From: an uncultured Alistipes sp.
GTDB lineage: Bacteria; Bacteroidota; Bacteroidia; Bacteroidales; Rikenellaceae
NCBI GenBank assembly: GCA_910577475.1
Contig: CAJTLJ010000002.1
Location: forward strand, 124,001 to 188,000
Length of the DNA: 64,000 bases
Direction of reading: 5' to 3'
Part shown: positions 14,321-22,088 of the stretch, piece by piece
Position numbering within the stretch: the first letter of the stretch is position 1
Layout: every line of letters begins with the position of its first letter
Notes under the pieces: generated by a model
What the model was told of the DNA's origin: nothing
Databases searched by the model: none
What the model saw: only the letters and a program-made list of their open reading frames with translations
Program-made: the position numbers and the translations under genes

Positions 14321-15346
14321 TCAAAGCGCCGAATCGAACTGGTGGAGGAAACGCACGTCGTTCTCGAAATAGAGACGCAGGTCCTTCACGCCGTACTTCA
14401 GCATGGCGATTCGTTCAACACCCATGCCGAAAGCGAATCCGGAGTACTCCTTCGAATCGATTCCGTTGGCCTCCAGCACATTGGGGTCTACCATGCCGCA
14501 GCCCATGATCTCCAGCCAACCCGTGCCCTTGCAGACGTTGCAGCCCTTGCCTCCGCAGAGGTTGCACGACACGTCCACCTCGGCCGACGGCTCGGTGAAG
14601 GGGAAATAGGAGGGTCGCATGCGGATGGTGGAGCTCTCGCCGAAGAGCTCCTTGGCGAAATAGAGGATCGACTGCTTCATGTCGGCGAACGAGACGTTGC
14701 GGTCGATGTAGAGGCCCTCGATCTGGTGGAAGATGCAGTGCGCCCGATAGGAGATCGCCTCGTTGCGGAACACGCGTCCGGGACAGATCACGCGGATGGG
14801 CGGTCTCTGGTGCTCCATCGTGCGCACCTGAATCGACGAGGTGTGGGTCCGCAGCAGCACGTCGGGATTCTTTCCGATGAAGAAGGTGTCCTGCATGTCG
14901 CGCGCCGGATGCTCGGGCGGGAAATTGAGCGCCGAGAAGACGTGCCAGTCGTCCTCGATCTCTGGCCCCTCGGCCACGGTATAGCCCAGCCGCGAGAAGA
15001 TCTCGACGATCTGGTTCTTCACCAGCGAAATGGGGTGGCGCGACCCCGACTGTCCGGCAGAGCCGGGACGGGTCATGTCGCCCACCGACGCAGCAGAAGC
15101 CGACTGACGCTCCTCCAGTTCGCCTTTCAGGGCGTTTATGCGCTCCAAAGCGGCACTTTTCAGGTGGTTGATCTGCTGTCCCAGTTCGCGCTTGAGCTCG
15201 GGCGCCACGGACTTGAACTCCTCCATCAGCGCATTCAGCTCGCCCTTGCGTCCCAGAATACGGATGCGGAACTCCTCGATTTCAGCCGCGGTGCGGGGAG
15301 CGAAAGCCTCGACCCGATGCAGCAGGTCTTGAATTTTATCGGTCAT
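14321..15346 (-). CDS. pheS: Phenylalanyl-tRNA synthetase alpha subunit
   Basis: Catalytic subunit of the alpha2-beta2 PheRS. The 341-residue product has the N-terminal coiled coil (residues 1-90), the class II core with motif 2 around VFRNEAISYRAHCIFHQIEGLYID, and the end GFAFGMGVERIAMLKYGVKDLRLYFENDVRFL. An internal Cys cluster (CNLCGGKGCNVCKGTGW) near residues 260-276 looks metal-binding and is found in several bacterial PheS. The start MTDKIQDL at 15346 is chosen because upstream codons cross the promoter region. pheT is not adjacent. It opens the leftward operon ending in mnmG. Confidence 0.96.
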   Translation of the reverse strand: MTDKIQDLLHRVEAFAPRTAAEIEEFRIRILGRKGELNALMEEFKSVAPELKRELGQQINHLKSAALERINALKGELEERQSASAASVGDMTRPGSAGQSGSRHPISLVKNQIVEIFSRLGYTVAEGPEIEDDWHVFSALNFPPEHPARDMQDTFFIGKNPDVLLRTHTSSIQVRTMEHQRPPIRVICPGRVFRNEAISYRAHCIFHQIEGLYIDRNVSFADMKQSILYFAKELFGESSTIRMRPSYFPFTEPSAEVDVSCNLCGGKGCNVCKGTGWLEIMGCGMVDPNVLEANGIDSKEYSGFAFGMGVERIAMLKYGVKDLRLYFENDVRFLHQFDSAL

Positions 15347-15364
15347 GATGTTCGAATTTTTTTG

Positions 15365-15372
15365 TATCTTTG
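15365..15372 (+). promoter_or_regulatory. -7 promoter box for the patatin gene
   Basis: TATCTTTG is an exact TAnnTTTG box preceded by a T-run, but a -33 element is weak. The start would be near 15379, about 125 bases before the ATG. It lies inside the predicted pheS leader, facing the minus-strand box, so the two transcripts would overlap at their 5' ends. Confidence 0.4.
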
Positions 15373-15397
15373 CCCTTGTTATACTTCGTATAAGATG

Positions 15398-15405
15398 CAA
15401 AGTTA
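15398..15405 (-). promoter_or_regulatory. -7 promoter box for the pheS operon
   Basis: The minus strand reads TAACTTTG with a T-rich upstream stretch. The predicted start is near 15391, about 45 bases above the pheS ATG. Confidence 0.55.
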
Positions 15406-15503
15406 CAAAAAAAGTGAAAACCGGCGAGCCGAACGGGGAAAAACTTTCTTCCGATAGCCCCGGCACCCGATTTTCAACCCTCAACCCCCGAATCTAAAAC
15501 GAC

Positions 15504-17798
15504 ATGATACGCAAACCGATCCTCGCACTCTGCCTCATCCTCGCACTCGCCTTCGGCGCTTCGGCCCAGCGCGTGGGCGTCGTCATGAGCGGCGGCGGCG
15601 CCAAGGGGCTCTACCACATCGGCGTCCTGAAGGCGCTCGAAGAGAACGGCGTACCGGTGGACTACGTGGCCGGCACCTCGATGGGATCGATCATCGCCGG
15701 CCTCTACGCCGCCGGCTATTCGCCCGAAGAGATGGAGGCCATCGTCGCTTCGGGCCAGATCAAGGAGTGGGTGAGCGGCCGGCTGGACAACAGCCGCTAC
15801 CGCGACTTCTACCGCGAGATCGGCAACGTTCCGGCCGCCATCACCGCCCATATCGGCTTCACCGAGCAGGACGGACGGCGCAAGCTGCTGCTGCCGCGGG
15901 GACTGATCTCCTCCACCCAGATCGACATGGCCCTCACGGGCCTGCTCGCTCCGGCATCGGCCGCGGCCGGAGACGATTTCGACCGTCTGTTCGTCCCCTT
16001 CCGGTGCGTGGCGGCCGACCTCAACGCCCGGCGGCCGGTCGTCATGAAGCGGGGCAGTCTGGCGGAGGCGGTGCGGGCCTCGATGTCGATCCCGCTGGCC
16101 TTCCAACCGCTGAAAAAGGACTCCATGCTGCTCTACGACGGCGGCATCTACAACAATTTCCCCTGGCAGACCGTCGACGGGGACTTCTCGCCCGACCTGC
16201 TGATCGGCGTGATCTGCACGGCCGGCAACTCCCGGCCCGACGAGACGAGCGGCCTGATCGACCAGGCGCTGCTGCTCGCGATGAACGAAACCGACTACAC
16301 CCTGCCCGAAGAGCGGAGCGTAACGGTGTCGCGGGCCGTCCCGGTGGGCATGCTCGACTTCAACCGCGCCGAAGAGATCATCCGGTGGGGCTACGAGGAT
16401 GCCCTGAAACGGATGCCCGAGGTGCTGGAGAAGATCGAACGCCCGCGCCCGAAGGAGCAGGTGGAGAGCCGGCGCGAAGCGTTCCGCTCGGGCTGCGCGC
16501 CGCTGGTCTTCGACCACTACCGCATCGACGGCCTCAACAATGCCAAGACCTACTATGCCCGCGACTTTCTGCGCATCGACGAGCGCTCGCGCCGCGGCCG
16601 CCGGGGCGCCGAGCAGGAGCTGACCTTCGAGACCCTGCGCGACAACCTCTTCTCCGTCCTGGCCAACGGCGACTTCACCACGGAGTTCCCCGAGGTGACC
16701 TTCGACAGCCTGACGGGCCGCTACGACCTCGCGCTGAAGCTGAACTACAGACCCAGTTTCCGGGTCATGATCGGCGGCAACATCTCCTCCACGGCCTTCA
16801 ACCAGGCCTATATAGGCCTGCGCTACCAACTCATCAACCGCGTGGCGCAGACCTTCTTCGGCGACCTCTACGTGGGTCCCATCTACTCCTCGGGGTCGAT
16901 CGGCGGCCGCACGGATTTCTTCATGTGGAAACCTCTCTTTCTGGACTACAGCTTCAACTTCTCGGCCAAGAACCTGCGGCACGGCACCTTCGGAGCCCTG
17001 ACCGAGGTGGACAACACCGAGCAGGTGCGCCGCAACGAGATGTTCGGAACACTCGGATTCGGCTTTCCGCTGACGCGGCGCAGCATGCTGTCGCTCCGTA
17101 TGAACGGCGGACAGATGAACCTGCGCTACACCCCCACCTACATCGACATCGGGAAGATGAACCTGACCCGCTTCTCGTTCGTGGCGGGCAAGGTCGAGAT
17201 AGCCCGCAACAACCTCGACCGTCCGCTCTATCCCACCCGCGGCTCCTCCGTATCGCTCTCGGGCATCGCGGTCTACGGCAACGACCGCTACTCCCCCTTT
17301 GACACCTCGAAATTCATCTCCGCGAACCACCGCGGATGGATCGGCGCCCGGGTGAAGTGGGACCACTACTGGCCTTTCGGGCAAACGCCCTGGTTCTCGC
17401 TGGGCGTCAACCTCGATGCGGTCGTCACCGACCAGCCCGATTTCGCGACCCGCAAGGGAACCGAAATGGCGCGCCCCTGCTACCAGCCCATCCCCCACTC
17501 CCATATGGTCTATATGCCCGACTTCCATGCGAAGCGCTACCTGGCGGGCGGCGTGATCCCGACCTTCACGCTGGCTCCCCAGTTCCTCTTCCGGCTGGGC
17601 TTCTACGCCCTGTTCCGCGACCGGGAGACCGCAGCCAGCGAGATGCACTACATCGTCGAATCCTCGCTGGTCTACCACACCTCGCTGGGCCCCGTCAGCC
17701 TCTCGCTCACCAAGTACGGACTGGACTCCTGGAAAAACACCTACCTCACCTTCAACTTCGGCTACGCCATCTTCGCCCCGCGGGGCACATTCTATTGA
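15504..17798 (+). CDS. Patatin-like phospholipase with C-terminal outer-membrane barrel
   Basis: A 764-residue exported protein: signal peptide (residues 1-21, ASAQ), an N-terminal patatin domain with the oxyanion loop GGGAKG (30-35), nucleophile Ser59 in GTSMG and catalytic Asp212 in DGG, a linking POTRA-like segment (about 310-410), and a C-terminal beta-barrel of the Omp85/surface-antigen family to the end (final residues APRGTFY). This is the layout of type Vd autotransporters such as PlpD and of the Bacteroidetes RssA-like proteins, so it is probably an outer-membrane lipid acyl hydrolase. It is transcribed alone, away from pheS. Confidence 0.9.
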   Translation: MIRKPILALCLILALAFGASAQRVGVVMSGGGAKGLYHIGVLKALEENGVPVDYVAGTSMGSIIAGLYAAGYSPEEMEAIVASGQIKEWVSGRLDNSRYRDFYREIGNVPAAITAHIGFTEQDGRRKLLLPRGLISSTQIDMALTGLLAPASAAAGDDFDRLFVPFRCVAADLNARRPVVMKRGSLAEAVRASMSIPLAFQPLKKDSMLLYDGGIYNNFPWQTVDGDFSPDLLIGVICTAGNSRPDETSGLIDQALLLAMNETDYTLPEERSVTVSRAVPVGMLDFNRAEEIIRWGYEDALKRMPEVLEKIERPRPKEQVESRREAFRSGCAPLVFDHYRIDGLNNAKTYYARDFLRIDERSRRGRRGAEQELTFETLRDNLFSVLANGDFTTEFPEVTFDSLTGRYDLALKLNYRPSFRVMIGGNISSTAFNQAYIGLRYQLINRVAQTFFGDLYVGPIYSSGSIGGRTDFFMWKPLFLDYSFNFSAKNLRHGTFGALTEVDNTEQVRRNEMFGTLGFGFPLTRRSMLSLRMNGGQMNLRYTPTYIDIGKMNLTRFSFVAGKVEIARNNLDRPLYPTRGSSVSLSGIAVYGNDRYSPFDTSKFISANHRGWIGARVKWDHYWPFGQTPWFSLGVNLDAVVTDQPDFATRKGTEMARPCYQPIPHSHMVYMPDFHAKRYLAGGVIPTFTLAPQFLFRLGFYALFRDRETAASEMHYIVESSLVYHTSLGPVSLSLTKYGLDSWKNTYLTFNFGYAIFAPRGTFY

Positions 17799-17834
17799 CG
17801 CCCAGCCGACAAAACACACGCAACGACATAAAAA

Positions 17835-18194
17835 TGTCATGTTGAGCGGAGGGCCTTTAGGCCCGCAGTCGAAACATCTCGACGGTACCAAGTATTCACA
17901 ATCAGGATTTGCACAGGCTCTCGCTAATCCCACCCTCGAGACCCCTCGACTACGCTCGGGGTGACCGGCTTTGTCCGGGATGGAAGGTCTTGAAGTTTCC
18001 GAATGGTGTGCGCCGTGAAATTTCGAGATTCCTCGACTGCGCCTGCGGCTTCGTTCGGAATGACAGACTCTCTGTCACCTTGAGCGGAGCACCTTCAGGT
18101 GCGTAGTCGAAAGGTCTCGACATTGCAGAACATCCACCCTTGCGGGTCGGGCAGACCCAACCGTCGAGCCCCCTCTATTACGCTCGGGGTGACA
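17835..18194. repeat. Intergenic repeat cluster 2
   Basis: The 416-base gap between the patatin and sulfatase genes holds no gene. It holds a type B unit (17835-17880, starting TGTCATGTTGAGCGGAGG), a type C unit (17935-17966, CTCGAGACCCCTCGACTACG), a type A unit (18073-18123) and a second type C variant (18165-18194). They match the families at 3.8-4.3 kb with a few changes, several of which are compensated in the inner palindromes (CCGCAGG versus CTTTAGG). No terminator with a U-run is obvious, so the repeats may serve as transcript ends. Confidence 0.7.
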
Positions 18195-18214
18195 AATTAG
18201 GAGAAACGAACGCT

Positions 18215-20053
18215 CTACCGTTCGCCAATATCCTTGTAGGTGGTCTGAAGCAGCGCCTTTCCCCGCTCCAGCCGTCCCGATGCGGGGTCGTCGTCGATCA
18301 GCACCCTGCCGCTCGTGCAGTCGTAAACCGTCTCGCCCTGCGGGTCGGCGATGCCGAAACCCTCGTTGAAGCACCAGTAGCCGAACTTCGGCACGGAGGG
18401 CGACAACAGGTCCTTGCTGTAGATGAACGGCGTGTGGTCCACCTCCATCTGACCGAGCAGCGTGGCCGCCAGATCGATCTGGGAGCCGTATTCCTCCACC
18501 ACGGCGGGCCCGGCCACGGCGCCGCCCGTCCAGATCATCGGTATGCGGTGGCGGCGTCCGACGTTGTAGGGCAGACCGGCGGGATAGGGATAGGCATGGT
18601 CGGCAATCAGCACGACCAGCAGATCGTCCCAGGCCGGGCTCCGGCGCCATTGCCCGATCATGCGCCCCACACAATCGTCGGTGAAGGCTACGGCGTTCAG
18701 AATCTTGTCTTCGAACCGGACATAGGGCACCTCGAAGGGCTCGTGGCTGCTCAACGTGAGCCACCCGGCCAGAAAGTGCCGCCCCGTGCCGGCGAGCCGG
18801 AGCACTTCATCGCCGAACCAGCCGGCCATCACGTCGTCGGCATAGCCCCACTTCGATACGGGAGCGTCGAAGCGCAGCTCCTTCTGCCACACGAGCCGCT
18901 CCCACCCCGTGGCATACATGTAGGAGGCCTGGTCCGTGAAGTTCAGGTCGCCGCCGTAGACGAACTCGGTCTCATACCCCTCTGCGGCCAGCGAGCGGGC
19001 TATGGAGGGCAGCGTGCGGCTCTTGGCCGGATATTTCATGATCGACATCCGGGTCTGGGCCGGAAATCCGTTCAGTATGGCGACCTCGCCTCGGTCCGTC
19101 CGGAACGAGTTGGCGAAGATATTCTCGAACCAAACCCCCTCGGCCTTCAACCGCTGCAAATTAGGGGTCACCCACTCGCCGCCGACCCGCTCGTCGGTAA
19201 AGGTGCGGCCGAAGCTCTCCAGAATGACGACCACCACGTTGGGGCGCGTCGTCCGCAACAGCCGGGGCCCCACTACGCTGTCGGGCCGGTCGCCGCGAAT
19301 CTCCCCGAAGCGGGCCGCCCGCTCCTCCTCATCGAAAAAGAGGTACTGCGGCCGCAGGTCCTTGTCGTCCCCCAACGTGGAGAGGAGCGAGAAGAGCGGA
19401 TTGGTCGCCGCATGATTCAGAAACTGGTTGCTGCTGAAATAGACCTTGCTGACATTGGCCGTGGCGACGCTCGCACCGCCGCGTATAGCCAGAAAGCAGA
19501 GACCGCCCAGCAGAAGCATCGCCGCCGTGCCGGCCGCCCGACCTGCGGACGACAACTTCGGCGTCTCCAGCAGACGCGACACGGAGAGCAGGACGGCCGA
19601 CAGAACGGCCGCCGCCAGCAGAAAGATCGACCCCTGCACCAGCCACTCGCGCCCGCTGACCGACGCGGCAGCCTCCTTCGGACTCTTCAGATAGAGCAGG
19701 ACGGAGCTGTCGATCCGAAACCCCCAGTAGCCGTATAGTCCCAGATCGACGGCGAACACCGCCGCCGCGACAACGGAAACCGCAACCAGATAGACCGCCA
19801 GCGCCCGCCGCCAGCGCCGCCCGTCGAGGGGCACCCAGACCGACGCCAGCGCCAGCAGCAGAGGCAGAGCCGTCACATAGCCGGCTACGGTAAGATCGAG
19901 CGTCCACCCGTGACGAACCACCTGCCACCACGCTTCGGCGCCGCAATCGGCGCATCGGGCGGCATGAAACGCCATGAAGAGGGGTTTTTGAACCGCCATC
20001 AGTACGGCCGTCGCAAAAAAAAGAACGACGACAAATAAAATTCTCCGTTTCAT
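18215..20053 (-). CDS. LtaS-family membrane sulfatase / phosphoglycerol transferase
   Basis: A 612-residue inner-membrane protein: about five membrane segments within residues 1-190, then an extracytoplasmic alkaline-phosphatase-superfamily domain (about 260-560). Thr319 in NSFRTDRGE is the predicted nucleophile, with VVVILESFG (first metal ligand Glu), SSHEPF and IADHAYPY as the other metal-site segments. The family moves phosphoglycerol or phosphoethanolamine groups onto envelope polymers or lipid A. Gram-negative members have diverse acceptors, so the substrate here is not known. It is a single-gene unit flanked by repeat clusters. Confidence 0.87.
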   Translation of the reverse strand: MKRRILFVVVLFFATAVLMAVQKPLFMAFHAARCADCGAEAWWQVVRHGWTLDLTVAGYVTALPLLLALASVWVPLDGRRWRRALAVYLVAVSVVAAAVFAVDLGLYGYWGFRIDSSVLLYLKSPKEAAASVSGREWLVQGSIFLLAAAVLSAVLLSVSRLLETPKLSSAGRAAGTAAMLLLGGLCFLAIRGGASVATANVSKVYFSSNQFLNHAATNPLFSLLSTLGDDKDLRPQYLFFDEEERAARFGEIRGDRPDSVVGPRLLRTTRPNVVVVILESFGRTFTDERVGGEWVTPNLQRLKAEGVWFENIFANSFRTDRGEVAILNGFPAQTRMSIMKYPAKSRTLPSIARSLAAEGYETEFVYGGDLNFTDQASYMYATGWERLVWQKELRFDAPVSKWGYADDVMAGWFGDEVLRLAGTGRHFLAGWLTLSSHEPFEVPYVRFEDKILNAVAFTDDCVGRMIGQWRRSPAWDDLLVVLIADHAYPYPAGLPYNVGRRHRIPMIWTGGAVAGPAVVEEYGSQIDLAATLLGQMEVDHTPFIYSKDLLSPSVPKFGYWCFNEGFGIADPQGETVYDCTSGRVLIDDDPASGRLERGKALLQTTYKDIGER

Positions 20054-20127
20054 GGCCTAAAGATACGAATAAGCGGAAGCAAAAACAAGTTCCCCCGCAT
20101 TTTACCCCGCAGAAACAGCCAAGCCCC

Positions 20128-20146
20128 GCCGACATGCGTTGTCGGC
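20128..20146. other. Short hairpin upstream of the sulfatase gene
   Basis: GCCGAC (20128-20133) pairs with GTCGGC (20141-20146), and a further A-T pair can form inside. It lies in the 836-base gene-free gap 20054-20889. Function unknown; no U-run follows. Confidence 0.35.
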
Positions 20147-20271
20147 AGGGCCAGCTGTCGAAAGAAGACGGACGGCATGAATGGATCAAAACCGCAGTAT
20201 AAGTAGTACGCAATCAATTAAGATGAGAACTCCGTTCGGAAATCGTCCGTCATGGAAAGGCTCGGTTAAAA

Positions 20272-20314
20272 CGGCATGCCCTCCAGAGACGGATGACAAG
20301 ATGAGGGCATGCCG
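20272..20314. repeat. 12-bp perfect inverted repeat
   Basis: CGGCATGCCCTC (20272-20283) and GAGGGCATGCCG (20303-20314) are exact complements with a 19-base loop. No ORF of quality spans it. It may be a transcript end or a protein-binding site. Confidence 0.45.
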
Positions 20315-20475
20315 GCCATTCGTGTGAAATATGGCACAGACATGTCGGAACGCACCGCCGTCGAGGCAACTGAATGTAGAGTGATAGGGTACGAAGCCTT
20401 CGACGGCGGGCATTCCTCTTTCCAATCTTGGTATTATGCTGCACCGGGACCGGTCATTTATGTTCGTTTCGGCGT

Positions 20476-20643
20476 TCTGCGCATTGCGTATATGGTTCGT
20501 GAAGGTGAATGCGCCGACAGGTCGGGATGTTTCGACTTCGCTATCGCTCCGCTCAACATGACAGACAATTGTGCATCGTGAATCGTGCATGGTGAATTGT
20601 TCTGTCACCCCGAGTGAAGCGCAGCGGAATCGAGGGGGCTCGA
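20476..20643. repeat. Intergenic repeat cluster 3 (inverted relative to cluster 1)
   Basis: This stretch contains an inverted copy of the sequence around 4041-4092: the minus strand reads TCGGCGCATTCACCTTCACG here, as the plus strand does there, with about 70 bases broadly alike. It also has an inverted type B unit (20527-20564) and an inverted type C-like unit (20603-20643, TGTCACCCCGAGTGAAGCG), joined by the same AATTCAC/TGCACGA spacer as near 3955-3985. So whole blocks, not just single units, are duplicated. The rest of the gap has no gene. Confidence 0.65.
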
Positions 20644-20739
20644 CGGTGAAATGGCAAGAGCCCTTGCAAACCACACCGGCAAATGTTCTGCCGGCTCGAG
20701 ACCTTTCGACTACTCATTCCACATGTTTTCAACTCGTTG

Positions 20740-20771
20740 TTTGGATTTTACGAAGCTTATGATTATCTTTG
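20740..20771 (+). promoter_or_regulatory. Promoter of rplY-pth
   Basis: TTTG (20740-20743), 20 bases, then TATCTTTG (20764-20771): both elements of the Bacteroidetes primary sigma promoter at near-standard spacing. The start would be near 20778, giving a leader of about 110 bases. Confidence 0.7.
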
Positions 20772-20889
20772 CGCTCCCAAAGCAGGCGGAATTGGGGCCC
20801 GGGGCCGGAGCAGTGCGATACGCACAGCAGGACGGCCGGGGGCTGAGAACCGCCGAAGGTAACATCAACAAACAAAAAAACGAATAAAG

Positions 20890-21462
20890 ATGAAAGTTCT
20901 TTCGATCAATGCCGTAAAGCGTGAAGAGTACGGCAAGAAGGCCGCCAAGGCGGTACGTCGCGAGGGTCTGATCCCCTGCGTTCTGAACGGTGCGGGCGAG
21001 GCCCTTTCGTTCTCGGTGGATGCCAAGAGCGTGAAGCCCCTGATCTACACCCCCAACTCCTACATCGTCGAGCTGAACATCGACGGCACGACCTATCAGG
21101 CCGTGATGCGCGAGGTGCAGTTCCACCCCGTTCGCGAGGAGATTCTCCACATCGATTTCTACCGCGTGCAGGAGGGCAAGCCCGTGGCTATCGCCGTTCC
21201 CGTACGTCTGACCGGTAACGCCGAGGGCGTGAAGATCGGCGGTAAGCTGGTGCTGTCGGCCCGCAAGCTGGTTGTCAGCGCTCCGCTGGACAAGCTGCCC
21301 GACGAGGTGGTCGTCGACGTAACCACGCTGGCTGTCGGCAAGACCATCTTCGTAGGCGATCTGTCGATCGAGGGTCTGAAGTTCCTGACCCCCGCCACCA
21401 CGGCTGTCTGCGCCGTTCGCGTGACCCGTGCTTCGCGCGGTGCCGAGGCTGCCAACAAGTAG
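20890..21462 (+). CDS. rplY: 50S ribosomal protein L25 (Ctc/TL5 type)
   Basis: Binds 5S rRNA in the large subunit. The 190-residue product is the two-domain form: an N-terminal L25 domain (residues 1-90, with REGLIPCVLNGAGE and the PVREEILHIDFYRV motif) and a C-terminal beta domain (about 95-180), ending in an Ala/Lys tail. Length is as expected for the Ctc/TL5 type rather than the short E. coli L25. It has its own strong promoter, and pth follows after 15 bases, a widely conserved pairing. Confidence 0.95.
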   Translation: MKVLSINAVKREEYGKKAAKAVRREGLIPCVLNGAGEALSFSVDAKSVKPLIYTPNSYIVELNIDGTTYQAVMREVQFHPVREEILHIDFYRVQEGKPVAIAVPVRLTGNAEGVKIGGKLVLSARKLVVSAPLDKLPDEVVVDVTTLAVGKTIFVGDLSIEGLKFLTPATTAVCAVRVTRASRGAEAANK

Positions 21463-21477
21463 TACCCGACGCCCGCA

Positions 21478-22041
21478 ATGAAATACCTGATCGTCGGACT
21501 GGGGAACATCGGCGCCGAATATGCCGAGACCCGTCACAACGTCGGTTTCAAAGTGTTGGATGCCCTCGCAGAGGCATCCAACACCTCTTTTACGACCGAC
21601 CGTTACGGCGCCGTGGCCGAGATGCGGCACCGGGGACACATCGTCACCCTGCTCAAACCCTCGACCTACATGAATCTATCGGGCAAGGCCGTGCGCTACT
21701 GGCTCGAGGCAACCCGCACGCCGCTCGAAAACCTGCTGGTGATCGTCGACGACATCGCCCTGCCCTTCGGTACGCTCCGCATGCGCACGAAGGGGAGCGA
21801 CGGCGGACACAACGGCTTGAAGAACATCAACGAACTGCTGGGATCGGACGCCTATGCGCGCATCCGCTTCGGCATCGGCGGCGACTTCCCCCGCGGTTTC
21901 CAGGTCGACTACGTACTGGGGCAGTGGACTGATGAGGAGCGGAAGCTGATGCCGGAGCGGCTGAAGCTCTTCTGCGACGCGATTCTGTCATTCGTCTCCA
22001 TCGGTGCGGCCCGCACGATGAACGCCTTCAACAAGAAATAG
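21478..22041 (+). CDS. pth: Peptidyl-tRNA hydrolase
   Basis: Releases peptides from prematurely dropped peptidyl-tRNA so the tRNA can be reused. The 187-residue protein has the N-terminal GLGN motif (Asn10), catalytic His20 in TRHNVGF, the KPSTYMNLSGKAV segment and DDIALPFGTLRMRTKGSDGGHNGLKNI, all typical of the bacterial Pth family. It lies 15 bases after rplY and ends just before a strong hairpin. Confidence 0.97.
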   Translation: MKYLIVGLGNIGAEYAETRHNVGFKVLDALAEASNTSFTTDRYGAVAEMRHRGHIVTLLKPSTYMNLSGKAVRYWLEATRTPLENLLVIVDDIALPFGTLRMRTKGSDGGHNGLKNINELLGSDAYARIRFGIGGDFPRGFQVDYVLGQWTDEERKLMPERLKLFCDAILSFVSIGAARTMNAFNKK

Positions 22042-22042
22042 C

Positions 22043-22074
22043 GAAACGAGGACCGGACATCCGGTCCTCGTTTC
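22043..22074. terminator. 15-bp perfect hairpin between pth and the ABC-F gene
   Basis: GAAACGAGGACCGGA (22043-22057) and its exact complement (22060-22074) flank a two-base spacer. The outer parts are A-rich then T-rich, so it works on both strands between converging genes. Confidence 0.8.
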
Positions 22075-22088
22075 TCAGGTGGGCGGAA

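Noticed and set aside
15474..17933. 819-codon minus-strand open frame opposite the patatin gene
   Set aside because: Long antisense frames are an expected by-product of G/C-rich third positions here. The plus-strand protein has clear patatin and barrel domains; the minus frame has Gly/Glu/Val/Arg-rich nonsense.
20058..20065. TATCTTTA on the minus strand just above the sulfatase start
   Set aside because: It is only five bases from the ATG, so transcription would begin at or inside the coding sequence; the last base also departs from TAnnTTTG.
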